The notes under the pieces: generated by a model | Told to the model about the DNA's origin: nothing | The model's database searches: none | Seen by the model: the letters and a program-made list of their open reading frames with translations, nothing else | Shown here: positions 1 to 8,582 of the stretch, piece by piece | Layout: every line of letters begins with the position of its first letter | Numbering within the stretch: position 1 is the first letter of the stretch | Translations under genes and position numbers: made by a program | Source of the DNA: Candidatus Bathyarchaeota archaeon | Lineage (GTDB): Archaea > Thermoproteota > Bathyarchaeia > Bathyarchaeales > Bathycorpusculaceae | Assembly: GCA_026014725.1 (NCBI GenBank) | Contig: JAOZHV010000026.1 | Location: 62,001 to 126,000 of the forward strand | Reading direction: 5' to 3' | Length of the DNA stretch: 64,000 bases

Positions 1-1789
1 GAAGCTCGTGCAGATGCACCATCGGGATAACGTGATCTCTGACAAGAATGGCTTTGCTTTTTCCAAGCGACCTAACATCTGCATTTTTAACTCGAACAAT
101 CTCTGAAACCTGACTTGTGGGAATAGCAAACGTTTGTGATGTATCTTTAACTAGTATGGCTTGGATAATCGCCAGCGTTATAGGCAGCTTAATTGTGGTT
201 TTTGTTCCCTTGCCAATTTGGCTATCAATGTGAACATTGCCTCCTAACGCAGAAATCTTCGTTTTGACAACATCCATGCCAACGCCTCTGCCGCTAGTTT
301 CAGTTACTTCTTTTGCCGTGGAGAAGCCAGGTAAAAATATGAGATTAATCAATTGTTCTCTGGTCATCTTATCTAGTTCGGCTTGAGTCGCAAAGCCCTT
401 TTTCACCGCCGAAGCTTTTATTTTTTCAGGATCTATACCTGCGCCATCATCTTCAACACTAATTATCACTTGGTTACCATTTCTCTGCGCTGAGAGTAAG
501 ATTTTACCTGTTTCAACTTTACCCGCGCTTTTTCGCTCTTCAGGTGTTTCTATGCCATGATCAACGCTGTTTCTTAACAAATGGATTAGGGGCTCACCAA
601 TTTCATCGAGCACTGTTCTGTCAATCTCAATTTCCCTGCCCTCAAGAGCTATGTCGATTTTCTTACCCTTTTTCAAAGACAAATCCCTGACTAAACGTGG
701 GAATCTATCAAAAACTTGGCTGACTGGAACCATGCGAACTTGCATCACAAGGTCCTGCAAATCAGCGGTCAAGCGGTCAATGTTCTCAGTGACACGTTTC
801 AAGCCTTCGCCATGAGCATCGCTGGTTACCTGAAGTAAGGCTATTTTGTTTATAACCAACTCGCCGACCAAATTCATGAGCTTATCAAGCTGGTCAAACT
901 TGACACGAACGGTCTGAGCGGAATGTGTATCAGCGACTACTCGGCTTATGCTCTTGTTTTCAATTGTTACCATATAATTGTTTTCAGGCGGCAAAGTGAC
1001 AGCCGCTTCTTTTATTGGCGGAGCGGAACCATTAAAGGGAGTAACGATTACCTGCTCAACTTCAAGAACCTGCTTAGCACAATCTTTGAGCGACTTCTCA
1101 TCACACTTGCCTGTTACAACTATCTGGAAACCATCACTAAGCTTTTGCTCATCCAATTCTCCGCTGGCAGGAATAGATTTCACTACCTGCGCAACCTCGG
1201 CAATCTTGTCTAGAACCATACCTGCCCTAACAGTCTTAAAGACACAATCATCGCTAAAACGTAAATCAACTACAAAAGACTGCTCACCTGGCAGGTCGGT
1301 TGTTTTTAGTTGCTCTTTCTCTTTGTCGCTTGCATTCAACACGGGGGTCTGCTTCTCAATTGCTGGAGGCATAACAGCTTTTTCATTATTGGATTCGCTG
1401 GTGCATAATTGAGATTTTATCGATTGCAGTTTCGCTTTGAATTCCTTAGCGTTAATCTCGCCATCAACTTGGTTTTGTATTTTATCTAGCCTGTCAGAAA
1501 GTGCATCTACACACTCCAATAGTGCACTGATGAGTTCACTTGATGGGCGGTTGCCCTTTCTCATGTCATCGAAGATATCTTCCATGGCATGGGTAAGTTC
1601 TTGAAAATCTTTAAAGCCCATCATGCCTGACGAGCCCTTGAGCGTATGCGCTGACCTGAAAAGCATGTTAAGAACATCTTGATTTTCAGGCTCTTTTTCC
1701 AGAATTAACAATGACTTTGTGAGCGTTTCAATATGCTCTTTTGCTTCATCGATGAATAGTTGCCTGTATTGTTCGTTATCAAACGACAA
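1..1789 (-). CDS. cheA: Chemotaxis histidine kinase CheA (3' end cut by window edge)
   Basis: CheA is the kinase that takes receptor signals and phosphorylates CheY and CheB. About 596 residues are visible. The start is TTG at 1789; an in-frame TGA lies three codons upstream, so no longer start is possible. The HPt domain has the phospho-accepting His at about residue 48 (FRSAHTLKGSSG). Next come the dimerisation helix (LMNLVGELVINKIA), an ATPase domain with an N box (HLLRNSVDHGIETPEE), a G1 box (VEDDGAGID) and a G2 box (TSGRGVGMDVV), then the CheW-like P5 domain. P5 runs off the window in VIPMVHLHEL. It is the last visible gene of the leftward run cheY-cheD-cheC-cheR-cheA, with 116 bp between it and cheR. 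It is complete apart from the clipped P5 end; identification is secure. Confidence 0.95.
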   Translation of the reverse strand, partial: MSFDNEQYRQLFIDEAKEHIETLTKSLLILEKEPENQDVLNMLFRSAHTLKGSSGMMGFKDFQELTHAMEDIFDDMRKGNRPSSELISALLECVDALSDRLDKIQNQVDGEINAKEFKAKLQSIKSQLCTSESNNEKAVMPPAIEKQTPVLNASDKEKEQLKTTDLPGEQSFVVDLRFSDDCVFKTVRAGMVLDKIAEVAQVVKSIPASGELDEQKLSDGFQIVVTGKCDEKSLKDCAKQVLEVEQVIVTPFNGSAPPIKEAAVTLPPENNYMVTIENKSISRVVADTHSAQTVRVKFDQLDKLMNLVGELVINKIALLQVTSDAHGEGLKRVTENIDRLTADLQDLVMQVRMVPVSQVFDRFPRLVRDLSLKKGKKIDIALEGREIEIDRTVLDEIGEPLIHLLRNSVDHGIETPEERKSAGKVETGKILLSAQRNGNQVIISVEDDGAGIDPEKIKASAVKKGFATQAELDKMTREQLINLIFLPGFSTAKEVTETSGRGVGMDVVKTKISALGGNVHIDSQIGKGTKTTIKLPITLAIIQAILVKDTSQTFAIPTSQVSEIVRVKNADVRSLGKSKAILVRDHVIPMVHLHEL

Positions 1790-1905
1790 TGGTTTTCACT
1801 TCAGCGTCTGCTATATCTCAGTTTAAGTCCTGATGGTTAGTTATTGATGAGAAAAAGAGTTATTTGTCATCGTGTGTCTTTCGGCATACTCACACGCTGG
1901 CTTCG

Positions 1906-2775
1906 CTATACCAACAGAATATTACTTTTATTCTTTAATTCAGACCCCTTTTGATAAACGCGCGCCAAATTATCAACGGATATAAATTTAGTCGCTGGTT
2001 CACCCGTTAGAATTTCCGATTTACCTGTAATTAGGTATCCGCCATTTCTTAGTGAATTATAAAAGTTCATATGTATTTTCTGTTGGCTCTCCCTTGAAAA
2101 ATAAATCATAACATTCCGGCATAAAATTAAGTCAACATTAGTGTGAAGCGACGGAGTCATTAAATCAACTTGTTCAAAATGAATCAATTTTTTGAGATTA
2201 GCCTTTATTAGGTAATTATCTTGGTTTTTAGTGAAGAATTCATTAAGCGTAGAACTGTCAAGGTTGCTTAGTTGTTTTTCATGGAATTCGCCCTTTCCAG
2301 CTTTAGCTAATGCGTCTCTATCAATATCTGAGGCAATAATTGTGACCCAATAATTATGTATCCTGTGCTTGAGAACTTTATGAACCAATATAGCCAAGGA
2401 ATAAGGTTCTTCTCCCGTAGCGCAACCAGCGCTCCAGATTTTGATGTTATGAGATGTTTGGAAAAGTTTTGGAAGTAGCACGTGTTCTAGATAATTGTAA
2501 ACATCCATGTCTCTAAAAAACATCGTAAAATTGATTGTTAAATCATTAAGCAGGTTATTTAACTCATCAGGGTTCTTTCTTAAATAAATAAGATACTTCC
2601 CATATGAATTAGCGCCAGTAGCACGTAACCTAATTTCAAAACGTCTTCTCAAATATTCATCTCGATACCCAGAGCAATCTAACCCTGCTTTCTCATGAAG
2701 CATTGTTTTGATTCTCTGGAAAGCTGTTTTCTCCCAGAATTCATCAAGCGGTTCTGCCTTTGCCTGCTCTAACAA
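1906..2775 (-). CDS. cheR: Chemotaxis protein methyltransferase CheR
   Basis: CheR uses S-adenosylmethionine to methylate receptor glutamates, opposing CheB. The 289 residues show the N-terminal helical CheR domain (to about residue 90) and then the SAM-binding fold with IWSAGCATGEEPYSLA, a CheR hallmark. VDLILCRNVMIYFSRE follows and is also typical of the family. The annotated start is TTG at 2775, with GAGG about ten bases upstream. The frame stays open further upstream into the end of cheC, so the N-terminus could be a few residues longer. It lies 25 bp after cheC and is probably cotranscribed. The partner receptor in this window (9692-11185) lacks a C-terminal CheR-docking pentapeptide, so CheR probably acts without a tether. 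Confidence 0.95.
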   Translation of the reverse strand: MLEQAKAEPLDEFWEKTAFQRIKTMLHEKAGLDCSGYRDEYLRRRFEIRLRATGANSYGKYLIYLRKNPDELNNLLNDLTINFTMFFRDMDVYNYLEHVLLPKLFQTSHNIKIWSAGCATGEEPYSLAILVHKVLKHRIHNYWVTIIASDIDRDALAKAGKGEFHEKQLSNLDSSTLNEFFTKNQDNYLIKANLKKLIHFEQVDLMTPSLHTNVDLILCRNVMIYFSRESQQKIHMNFYNSLRNGGYLITGKSEILTGEPATKFISVDNLARVYQKGSELKNKSNILLV

Positions 2776-2800
2776 GCGTTTTTCTGCCTCAAATAACCTC

Positions 2801-3457
2801 TTAGATGAGTTTCTTTGATTTCTCAGCCAGCATATTTTTTAGTTCTTGGCTCGGAAAAATCATCAGTATCGACTTAGCATCCTGACCTTCCCGTCTGAAA
2901 CGAGTCTCAAAAACCATGGCATTCTCTGAAAACATAGACTGTTTCACAAGAAAGCCATCTATAATAGCGTCAAAAACATCCACCACCGTTTCAGGTGTTG
3001 TCGGAAGTAGCCCTACCCCAATGAAATCTGATATGGCTGTTAGGAAAGAGCCAATTAGAATATTTGCAAGTTCTTGTAGAGCTGATATTTCCATTGTTTT
3101 ATCAACTTCTTCAATTGAAGACGCCATCGTCATCATCGCGGCAATTTTCTTTGCTTCTGTTGATTCAAACATCAACAAAATATCACAACCGTAAGTATCC
3201 ACCAATTGAAGATAGATTGCGGTTGTTGGTACATCATGCAAATTGTAAAACCTTGGAATCAAATGAGGCTTAACGAGGTGAATTTTTGGTACATCTATAG
3301 ATATTGGTTGCTGAAGAACATCGGACAACGATGTAGCAGCATGACCTGCACCTATACTTCCCAACTCTAACATAATGGCTAGATCAAGCTCTTTATCTTC
3401 GGAAAGCTTGAAAACTTCACTACTTTTTGTTTTTGGCAAGTTTATCTGTTCGTTCAT
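2801..3457 (-). CDS. cheC: CheY-P phosphatase CheC
   Basis: CheC dephosphorylates CheY-P and partners CheD in the methylation-independent adaptation branch. The protein has 218 residues; many CheC proteins are around 200. CheC normally has two pseudo-symmetric active sites of the form E-x2-N followed by a Pro. The second is intact: E129-L-A-N132 with P155 at the expected spacing. The first reads E31-L-G-S34 in ELGSIGAGHAATSLS, so the catalytic Asn is replaced by Ser and the usual following Asn by His. One site is therefore probably inactive. The start overlaps the cheD stop by four bases (ATGA), which implies translational coupling of the interacting pair. Confidence 0.93.
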   Translation of the reverse strand: MNEQINLPKTKSSEVFKLSEDKELDLAIMLELGSIGAGHAATSLSDVLQQPISIDVPKIHLVKPHLIPRFYNLHDVPTTAIYLQLVDTYGCDILLMFESTEAKKIAAMMTMASSIEEVDKTMEISALQELANILIGSFLTAISDFIGVGLLPTTPETVVDVFDAIIDGFLVKQSMFSENAMVFETRFRREGQDAKSILMIFPSQELKNMLAEKSKKLI

Positions 3458-4077
3458 AGTTTTTTCACCACTCCGTCATGTCGTCGGACTATTGTAACAC
3501 CTGAGGCAACATTGAACTTGATTCTGCGCCCATGCGAACCGCCCACATCTTCGCCCACTAGCTTTATTCTATGCTTAGCTAACGCATCCTTCACGGCTAT
3601 CACGTTCTTCTTACCTATGTCTAGCTCGTTAACGGTTAAATTAGCAAACATGTTAGCGCCTCCAGCTATCTTGGCTGTTAGACGCGTCTCCTTGCCTGTA
3701 AGTCGTCGTATCTGAGCGGCAAGGGCTGGAACGGCTGTATCGGCAAATTTGGATGGAAGAGGTTCGTGTACCCCTAGGGCAGAACTTGGAAGCATAATGT
3801 GAGCTAACCCCCCACATTTATGTATTGAATCATGCATACAGATTGCTACGCATGACCCCACACTCGTTAATAGCTCAACTGGTTTGCTTTCAACCCTCAT
3901 GTCTGCCATGTCCACTCGAACCTCTTCCACCTTGAGAGCTTCGTTAGCTTCGATTATTATAGGCTCTAACTGATAGACGGGCACTTTATTTTTGATGTTG
4001 TCTGATGCTTTTGCGTTTTGGCCTGCTGGGTCTGTTAGCAACGATTTTGCCTCAGCAGTATTTTGTGAGTACTTCAA
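3454..4077 (-). CDS. cheD: Chemoreceptor glutamine deamidase CheD
   Basis: CheD deamidates receptor glutamines and binds CheC. The core begins near residue 61 and carries the catalytic Cys76 in SVGSCVAICMHDS and His93 in LAHIMLPSS, in the CheD arrangement. Taken from ATG 4077 the protein has about 55 extra N-terminal residues and overlaps cheY by 26 bp, which is long for this family. An internal start is plausible: GAGGT sits just before a GTG/ATG pair (residues 55 and 57, near 3911), which would give about 153 residues. The function call is safe; the start is not. Confidence 0.92.
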   Translation of the reverse strand: MKYSQNTAEAKSLLTDPAGQNAKASDNIKNKVPVYQLEPIIIEANEALKVEEVRVDMADMRVESKPVELLTSVGSCVAICMHDSIHKCGGLAHIMLPSSALGVHEPLPSKFADTAVPALAAQIRRLTGKETRLTAKIAGGANMFANLTVNELDIGKKNVIAVKDALAKHRIKLVGEDVGGSHGRRIKFNVASGVTIVRRHDGVVKKL

Positions 4078-4420
4078 TCACTTTTTGCGGTTGGAAAGGC
4101 TTAATCACGAAATCTTTTGCACCTGACTTGATTGCTTCAGTTATTAACGCCTGTTGCCCCATCGAACTGCACATTATCACCTTTGCCGCTGGGTCGCATG
4201 CGACAATCTGCTTCAGCGCTTCTATGCCATCTTTTGCCTTTGGTCCAGGAGGCATAATTATATCCATTAATACAAGATCAGGCTTCACCTGTTGATACTG
4301 ACTTATTGCGTCGTCACCATTGCCAGCCTCAGCTATAACTTCGTGACCAGCTTGTAGGACTATTTTTTTTAGTACTGCTCGCATGAATGAAGCATCATCA
4401 ACTATCATGACTGCGCCCAT
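4052..4420 (-). CDS. cheY: Chemotaxis response regulator CheY
   Basis: Single receiver domain of 122 residues, with no output domain. CheA phosphorylates it, and it would carry the signal to the motility motor, which is not in this window. Visible receiver residues are the acidic pair D8-D9, the phospho-acceptor D53 (VLMDIIMPP), S85 in the switch position and K108 in VIKPF. The loop after D53 is slightly long (PPGPKAKDG). It is the first gene of the leftward chemotaxis operon, so the promoter upstream of 4420 probably drives cheY, cheD, cheC, cheR and cheA. Confidence 0.95.
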   Translation of the reverse strand: MGAVMIVDDASFMRAVLKKIVLQAGHEVIAEAGNGDDAISQYQQVKPDLVLMDIIMPPGPKAKDGIEALKQIVACDPAAKVIMCSSMGQQALITEAIKSGAKDFVIKPFQPQKVIEVLTKYC

Positions 4421-4462
4421 AGTACTTTTTTACCTCTGTATTTTTTAGATAATTTCCTCATC

Positions 4463-4490
4463 TGTATATTAAAGTATTGTGTAGCAATAC
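4463..4490 (-). promoter_or_regulatory. Promoter and dyad upstream of the cheY operon
   Basis: On the minus strand a TATA-like stretch (TTTAATATA, about 4463-4472) lies 43-52 bp before the cheY ATG. Directly upstream of it is a perfect inverted repeat, GTATTG-TGTAG-CAATAC, at 4474-4490. That position, touching the BRE/TATA region, suits an activator or repressor site. The dyad is read directly from the sequence; promoter and operator function are inferred. Confidence 0.45.
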
Positions 4491-4610
4491 ATAATATTCG
4501 AAATAATTGGTCTTTCCTTTTAAATATTTGACCAAAGGTGGCTGTTTTTGGCATCACTCGCGTTTTTGAGTCCCTGTATGTATATCGTATATTGAGTAGT
4601 AATGAATAAG

Positions 4611-4653
4611 ATATATTTATTTAATCGAGACGATTCATAATCCGTTGAGGTGA
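4611..4653 (+). promoter_or_regulatory. Likely promoter and SD for the MoxR-VWA genes
   Basis: An AT-rich TATA-like run (ATATATTTATTTAAT) begins near 4611, about 45 bp before the ATG at 4661. A GAGGTG Shine-Dalgarno block follows at about 4647, eight bases before the start. The 240-bp gap between cheY and this gene must hold two divergent promoters. I see nothing else in it apart from the dyad near 4480. Confidence 0.45.
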
Positions 4654-4660
4654 CGACTAC

Positions 4661-5680
4661 ATGAGCTATGGGCACCAAGGCCTAAAAGAAAAAGCGCAAG
4701 CAAGCAGGATACAAGAGGTTTCGTCACTCAAACGGGACAGATTCAAAGTAACAGTTTCACTTGATAAAGAGCGCCCTATGTCCACATCACCTTTGTACCA
4801 CAAATATAACATTCAACGCTACGATTTGCATCCTAACTATAGCTTCGCCCACCTCGACAACATGATTCCAAAAAATACGCCTGAATATCTCGATCATGGA
4901 TTAAATTATGTTGAGCGTATCGTGCGTGCCCTTTACTATTTTAAACAGTGCAGCCTCATCGGTCCCTCAGGTACAGGAAAAACTCACATCGTCTACCTTG
5001 TTGCAGAATTGACAGGCTTGCCGATTTGGGAGGTCAACTGCGGCTTGAGCACCAGCAGCTTTGACCTTATAGGACGATTTATCGGTTTGGGTAAAGAAAA
5101 CTGGGTTGACGGCTTGCTAACTCAGTGGCTAAGAAAAGGCGGCATAATGTACCTTGACGAAGCCAACATGATGAAGCAGGACGTTGCCACTAGGCTTAAC
5201 CCTGTCTTGGACACAAGAGGACACCTCGTTCTAAACGAGAAGGACAGCGAAGTTATCGAACGCCACAAATATGGCTACATGATTATCAGCATGAACCCAG
5301 CCACGGCTGAGTTCTCAGGCACCAAGCCGTTGAACGCTGCCATGCGTCGTCGTATGGCAGTGTGGATTAACTTTGATTTTCTTAGCGTCGGAGAAAAAAT
5401 CTCTCCGCATGAAGTTGAAATGCTTCAGAAAAGAACAAAAATTGATCAGGATACCGCCTATAAGATTATTCAGGCTGGCGCAGAGTTGCGAAGGCAGTAC
5501 AAAGCAGGCGATTTGCCGTATGGGCCCTCCTTGGGTGACTTGATTAACTGGGCAACTCTGATTTATGACGGAAATACACCGATGGGTGCAGCTGAAGAAA
5601 CCATAATTGGCTTAACAAGCGATAACGTGGAAGTCCAAGCTGATGTACGCAGAATCCTCGAGGCGGTTTTCAACAAGTAG
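4661..5680 (+). CDS. MoxR/CbbQ-type AAA ATPase
   Basis: ATPase of the MoxR class (CbbQ/NorQ/GvpN-like), 339 residues. Such ATPases work with a VWA-domain partner to remodel or mature a target protein or metal centre. Walker A is GPSGTGKT at 101-108, and Walker B is IMYLDEAN at 162-169. A sensor-1 region ISMNP and an arginine-rich AAMRRRM follow. The first 60 residues are basic and show no known domain. The gene starts 240 bp from cheY on the opposite strand and is followed 16 bp later by the VWA gene, so the two form a pair. Its place between the two chemotaxis gene runs is unusual, and the substrate is unknown. Confidence 0.88.
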   Translation: MSYGHQGLKEKAQASRIQEVSSLKRDRFKVTVSLDKERPMSTSPLYHKYNIQRYDLHPNYSFAHLDNMIPKNTPEYLDHGLNYVERIVRALYYFKQCSLIGPSGTGKTHIVYLVAELTGLPIWEVNCGLSTSSFDLIGRFIGLGKENWVDGLLTQWLRKGGIMYLDEANMMKQDVATRLNPVLDTRGHLVLNEKDSEVIERHKYGYMIISMNPATAEFSGTKPLNAAMRRRMAVWINFDFLSVGEKISPHEVEMLQKRTKIDQDTAYKIIQAGAELRRQYKAGDLPYGPSLGDLINWATLIYDGNTPMGAAEETIIGLTSDNVEVQADVRRILEAVFNK

Positions 5681-5696
5681 TATCTGGGGATAAGCC

Positions 5697-7412
5697 TTGG
5701 GTTTTATTGATTATGCTTGGGCATCTTCTCTGCAGAAAGATAATACCAAAGTAAAGATTCTCCAAGACCCAGCGCTGTCTCAGCCTGTATTAGAGAGTGA
5801 TAATTTTGGTTTCACGATTAAGCTTCCAGCCTTTCATGTTTTAGATGATGGGAATATTTCTTTTTTAGCTTACAAGTTTCCAGACAATAATCTGGGAAAG
5901 TCTAAGGCTTGCAGAGTATTCAGAGCTTCAGTCATGCATTTAACAACGCATACTTTAGCGCCGTTTTCCGTAGAACGAATTGTTCCAAACAAAAAGGACT
6001 CTATCATAGAAGCATATGCAAAATCATTAATCAATGACACTTACATCACAGCTTATATTCAAGCATGGTATCCTGACCGGTTCTTTGATATTGCCTATGC
6101 AAACGCGTTAGCCTACCAAAAAATAAAGTCTTCACAGAGAATCTTCACCACAGCAACCAAAGTTATGACTGCTCTACTTACTCAATTTAACGTTGGATTA
6201 ATCAAGGATTCTCCAGGCTCAGAAGAAGAAAAAACGGTAAACCAAATATTTAACGCCTTGACGGCACTCAAGGATACGTTCTTGTCTTCAATAGCTGGTG
6301 AATCAATAAACGTAAATGAAGTCTTTGATCAAAAGGTTGAGGAAATCAAGGATTTGCTTGAGCCTTATGGCCCATTTCTTGAAGCACCATCCTTTAGGCA
6401 TACTGAAAGCATCGGACGTTGCAGCATTTACAGCGAAATCGAAACCTCAAACGATGATTTTGAGGGACTGTTTGTGCAGTCTTTGATGGCGTTGGGAGGA
6501 AATGTACCAACATTCGATAGCATAGACCAGTGTTGGCGACCTGAACAGGATGCTGAGGCTTTACAGGCATTTAATTCTGAACATTACCAAAAGCAACGGG
6601 AAGAAAAAATACTAGCAAAGATTAAACCGTATGTCGAATGGACTAGGTTTAAAGGCGTTACAATTCCGCCTGAAGATTATACGCAGTACCTTAGGGCTAG
6701 GAGTTTTGTGCAGGGCGCAAATCGAAGACTTCTTGACATAATGCGGTCAGCATTCAATTACCTTGATGAGGACCCGCGTCAGGAGATGGGTCAACTTGAT
6801 TTGGCTGCTGTTATTCAAACGTTGGCTAGTAATAAGCCTGCGACTGACGTTTTTACTTTGGATGAGTATTTGAAACCAAGCTTTGCTTGGTCTTTACTTT
6901 TTGATGTTAGCAATAGTATGCAGGTAAAGGGTGAGTACGGTCGTGCCCTAGCGATTGCCGTTGCTGAGGCGGCTAGGGAGTTGATGACTGACCCGACTTC
7001 TTGGACGTTCTTTGGCTTTAGTGATAAACTCTATATTCTAAAAGATAGCACCGAAGCTTTTTCTAAACGAGTTAGGGCAAGAATTGGCGGACTGAGGTTT
7101 GAGGGGTTGACTTTCATTCCTGATGCTGTTCAGATTGCGGGTAAGATGTTGGCAAAGAGGTATGAGGAGCAAAGAGTTTTGGTTGTTATTTCTGATGGTT
7201 GGCCTTATGGTTATCCTAACATGCCCTTGGCGCTGAAAGAATGTGTTGATGATTTGCTAAGGAAAGGTGTTATAGTCATCGGGATTGGCGTTGAAACTGA
7301 GCGTATGGGGAACTTCTTTAGGTTACATGCTTCAGTTTACACTAAAAAAGACCTAATCAACAAATTTGGGGCAGTATATGTTAACGCTTCGGAGAAAGCG
7401 CTTGAAACATAA
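5697..7412 (+). CDS. VWA-domain protein, partner of the MoxR ATPase
   Basis: A 571-residue protein with a C-terminal von Willebrand A domain. The MIDAS metal site is complete: D403-V-S405-N-S407 (FDVSNSM), a Thr in LTFIPDAV and an Asp in VISDGWPYG. The N-terminal 400 residues are soluble and mostly helical, with no recognised domain. There is no signal peptide or membrane segment, so it should act in the cytoplasm with the ATPase just upstream. The TTG start at 5697 lies 16 bp after the ATPase stop, with GGGGATAAG upstream as a weak SD. Length and layout resemble the NorD/CobT-like group. Confidence 0.85.
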   Translation: MGFIDYAWASSLQKDNTKVKILQDPALSQPVLESDNFGFTIKLPAFHVLDDGNISFLAYKFPDNNLGKSKACRVFRASVMHLTTHTLAPFSVERIVPNKKDSIIEAYAKSLINDTYITAYIQAWYPDRFFDIAYANALAYQKIKSSQRIFTTATKVMTALLTQFNVGLIKDSPGSEEEKTVNQIFNALTALKDTFLSSIAGESINVNEVFDQKVEEIKDLLEPYGPFLEAPSFRHTESIGRCSIYSEIETSNDDFEGLFVQSLMALGGNVPTFDSIDQCWRPEQDAEALQAFNSEHYQKQREEKILAKIKPYVEWTRFKGVTIPPEDYTQYLRARSFVQGANRRLLDIMRSAFNYLDEDPRQEMGQLDLAAVIQTLASNKPATDVFTLDEYLKPSFAWSLLFDVSNSMQVKGEYGRALAIAVAEAARELMTDPTSWTFFGFSDKLYILKDSTEAFSKRVRARIGGLRFEGLTFIPDAVQIAGKMLAKRYEEQRVLVVISDGWPYGYPNMPLALKECVDDLLRKGVIVIGIGVETERMGNFFRLHASVYTKKDLINKFGAVYVNASEKALET

Positions 7413-7512
7413 CCAAAAACAGCTTGCCAGACTAGTTGCAATTAAAATTTGTGAAAACCAATACTGGTATGTTCGGATTTTGTAATATTACGAGTTCGAA
7501 AGCTTATCTTTA

Positions 7513-7899
7513 TTGCTCACTAATCTGTTAATTATTCTGGGGAGAATGGGAGAAGTGGAGCATACAGAAGTTAGAAGTGAGAACGCTAGAAATGTTATCC
7601 TAAGTTATAATGATAAAATTTACTATGTTAACGGTGTAAACGTTAAAATTCAGGAAGGCGCCGACAGAATCAAAGCGGTATTCCATGCCAAACGAGTGAC
7701 TGATAATAAGTTTGAGGATTTAGACATTGAAATAAGTCAAGGAACCTACAACATACTAATGGAGTACGCAAAACTGGATAAACTTGATTTAATCATGGTG
7801 TTGCAGATAGACGGTAGCCGTGCGAAATGGTGCCTTATGAGTGAAGATTGGATTAAAAACCAGTCATGTAGTTCCAAGAGCGCTGGATACATTGTCTAA
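7513..7899 (+). CDS. Unknown 128-residue protein in the chemotaxis island
   Basis: I do not recognise this protein. It is soluble, acidic and mixed alpha/beta, without a signal peptide or zinc motif. The printed frame begins at TTG 7513, but ATG 7546 or GTG 7555 may be the real start: GGGGAG at 7539-7544 sits ten bases ahead of the GTG. That would make it about 114-117 residues. It lies about 100 bp after the VWA gene and about 110 bp before cheW, on the same strand. Its position suggests a chemotaxis or array accessory role, but nothing in the sequence proves it. Confidence 0.6.
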   Translation: MLTNLLIILGRMGEVEHTEVRSENARNVILSYNDKIYYVNGVNVKIQEGADRIKAVFHAKRVTDNKFEDLDIEISQGTYNILMEYAKLDKLDLIMVLQIDGSRAKWCLMSEDWIKNQSCSSKSAGYIV

Positions 7900-7954
7900 C
7901 ACTTTTTCTACGCCTCTTACTTTAAATACATTGATTTAAAATTCATACTTCCTT

Positions 7955-7972
7955 TTCATAATCAACTTATAA
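7955..7972 (+). promoter_or_regulatory. cheW promoter block, shared with mcp
   Basis: TTCATAATCAACTTATAA at 7955-7972 matches TTCATAATTTACTTATAA at 9625-9642, upstream of mcp, in 16 of 18 positions. Each block includes a TATA-like ACTTATAA and lies about 36-50 bp before its gene. A second AT-rich run (TTTAAATA, 7921-7928) lies further upstream. The match suggests that cheW-cheB and mcp are switched on together. Confidence 0.55.
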
Positions 7973-8007
7973 CTCCTTTTGCGATAGGCAATAACAAATT
8001 AGAGTCG

Positions 8008-8538
8008 TTGGTGAATGTCTGGATGGCAAGTATTAACAATCAAGCAGGTTCACGGGAAGAAATTCAGATGCTAACCTTCACGCTTGATAATGTTATGTAT
8101 GGAGTGAACGTTAATCAGGTTCGTGAAGTGAAGAATTTTGAGGGAGTAACTCCTGTTCCTTATGCGCCTATTTACGTTAAGGGAGTTACTAATCTTCGAG
8201 GAGAAGTGATACCCGTTATTGATTTGCGAAAGCGCTTTGGTATAGCTGAGGATAACGGTCAGGGCACAAATATAATGATTATCGTTCAAGATAAGCATCC
8301 GGTAGGAATAATGGTTGACTCAGTTATGGAAGTTTTAACACTGCCGAAAAGTGACATAGAAGCAAACCCAGACAGTTTGATAATTGATAGATCGGAGGCT
8401 GTCACGGGCGTTGCCAAGCATGAAAAAGACTTAATTATCCTGCTTGACCTCCTCAAGGTAATATCCAAAGACGCCCTAAACATGAAAGAGAATGGTAGAG
8501 GTTTCAAGATACAGATTCAGGATCAAAACAAACAATAG
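8008..8538 (+). CDS. cheW: Chemotaxis coupling protein CheW
   Basis: CheW joins receptors to CheA in the signalling array. The single CheW domain is clear: FTLDNVMYGVNVNQVREV, then TPVPYAPIYVKGVTNLRG and VIPVIDLRKRFG, in the right order. The frame opens at TTG 8008. GTG 8011 and ATG 8023 are in-frame alternatives, and family alignment favours one of the later ones. It is followed 44 bp later by cheB and has its own promoter-like block at 7955-7972. Standard length (about 170 residues), no membrane segment. Confidence 0.95.
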   Translation: MVNVWMASINNQAGSREEIQMLTFTLDNVMYGVNVNQVREVKNFEGVTPVPYAPIYVKGVTNLRGEVIPVIDLRKRFGIAEDNGQGTNIMIIVQDKHPVGIMVDSVMEVLTLPKSDIEANPDSLIIDRSEAVTGVAKHEKDLIILLDLLKVISKDALNMKENGRGFKIQIQDQNKQ

Positions 8539-8582
8539 AGCGCCCTCTTCTTTTCTGCGCTCCACATTTTATGTGATGCACT

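Noticed and set aside
923-1412. Two plus-strand ORFs across the left edge region
   Set aside because: They are antisense shadows of the clear minus-strand cheA frame, which has full CheA motifs.
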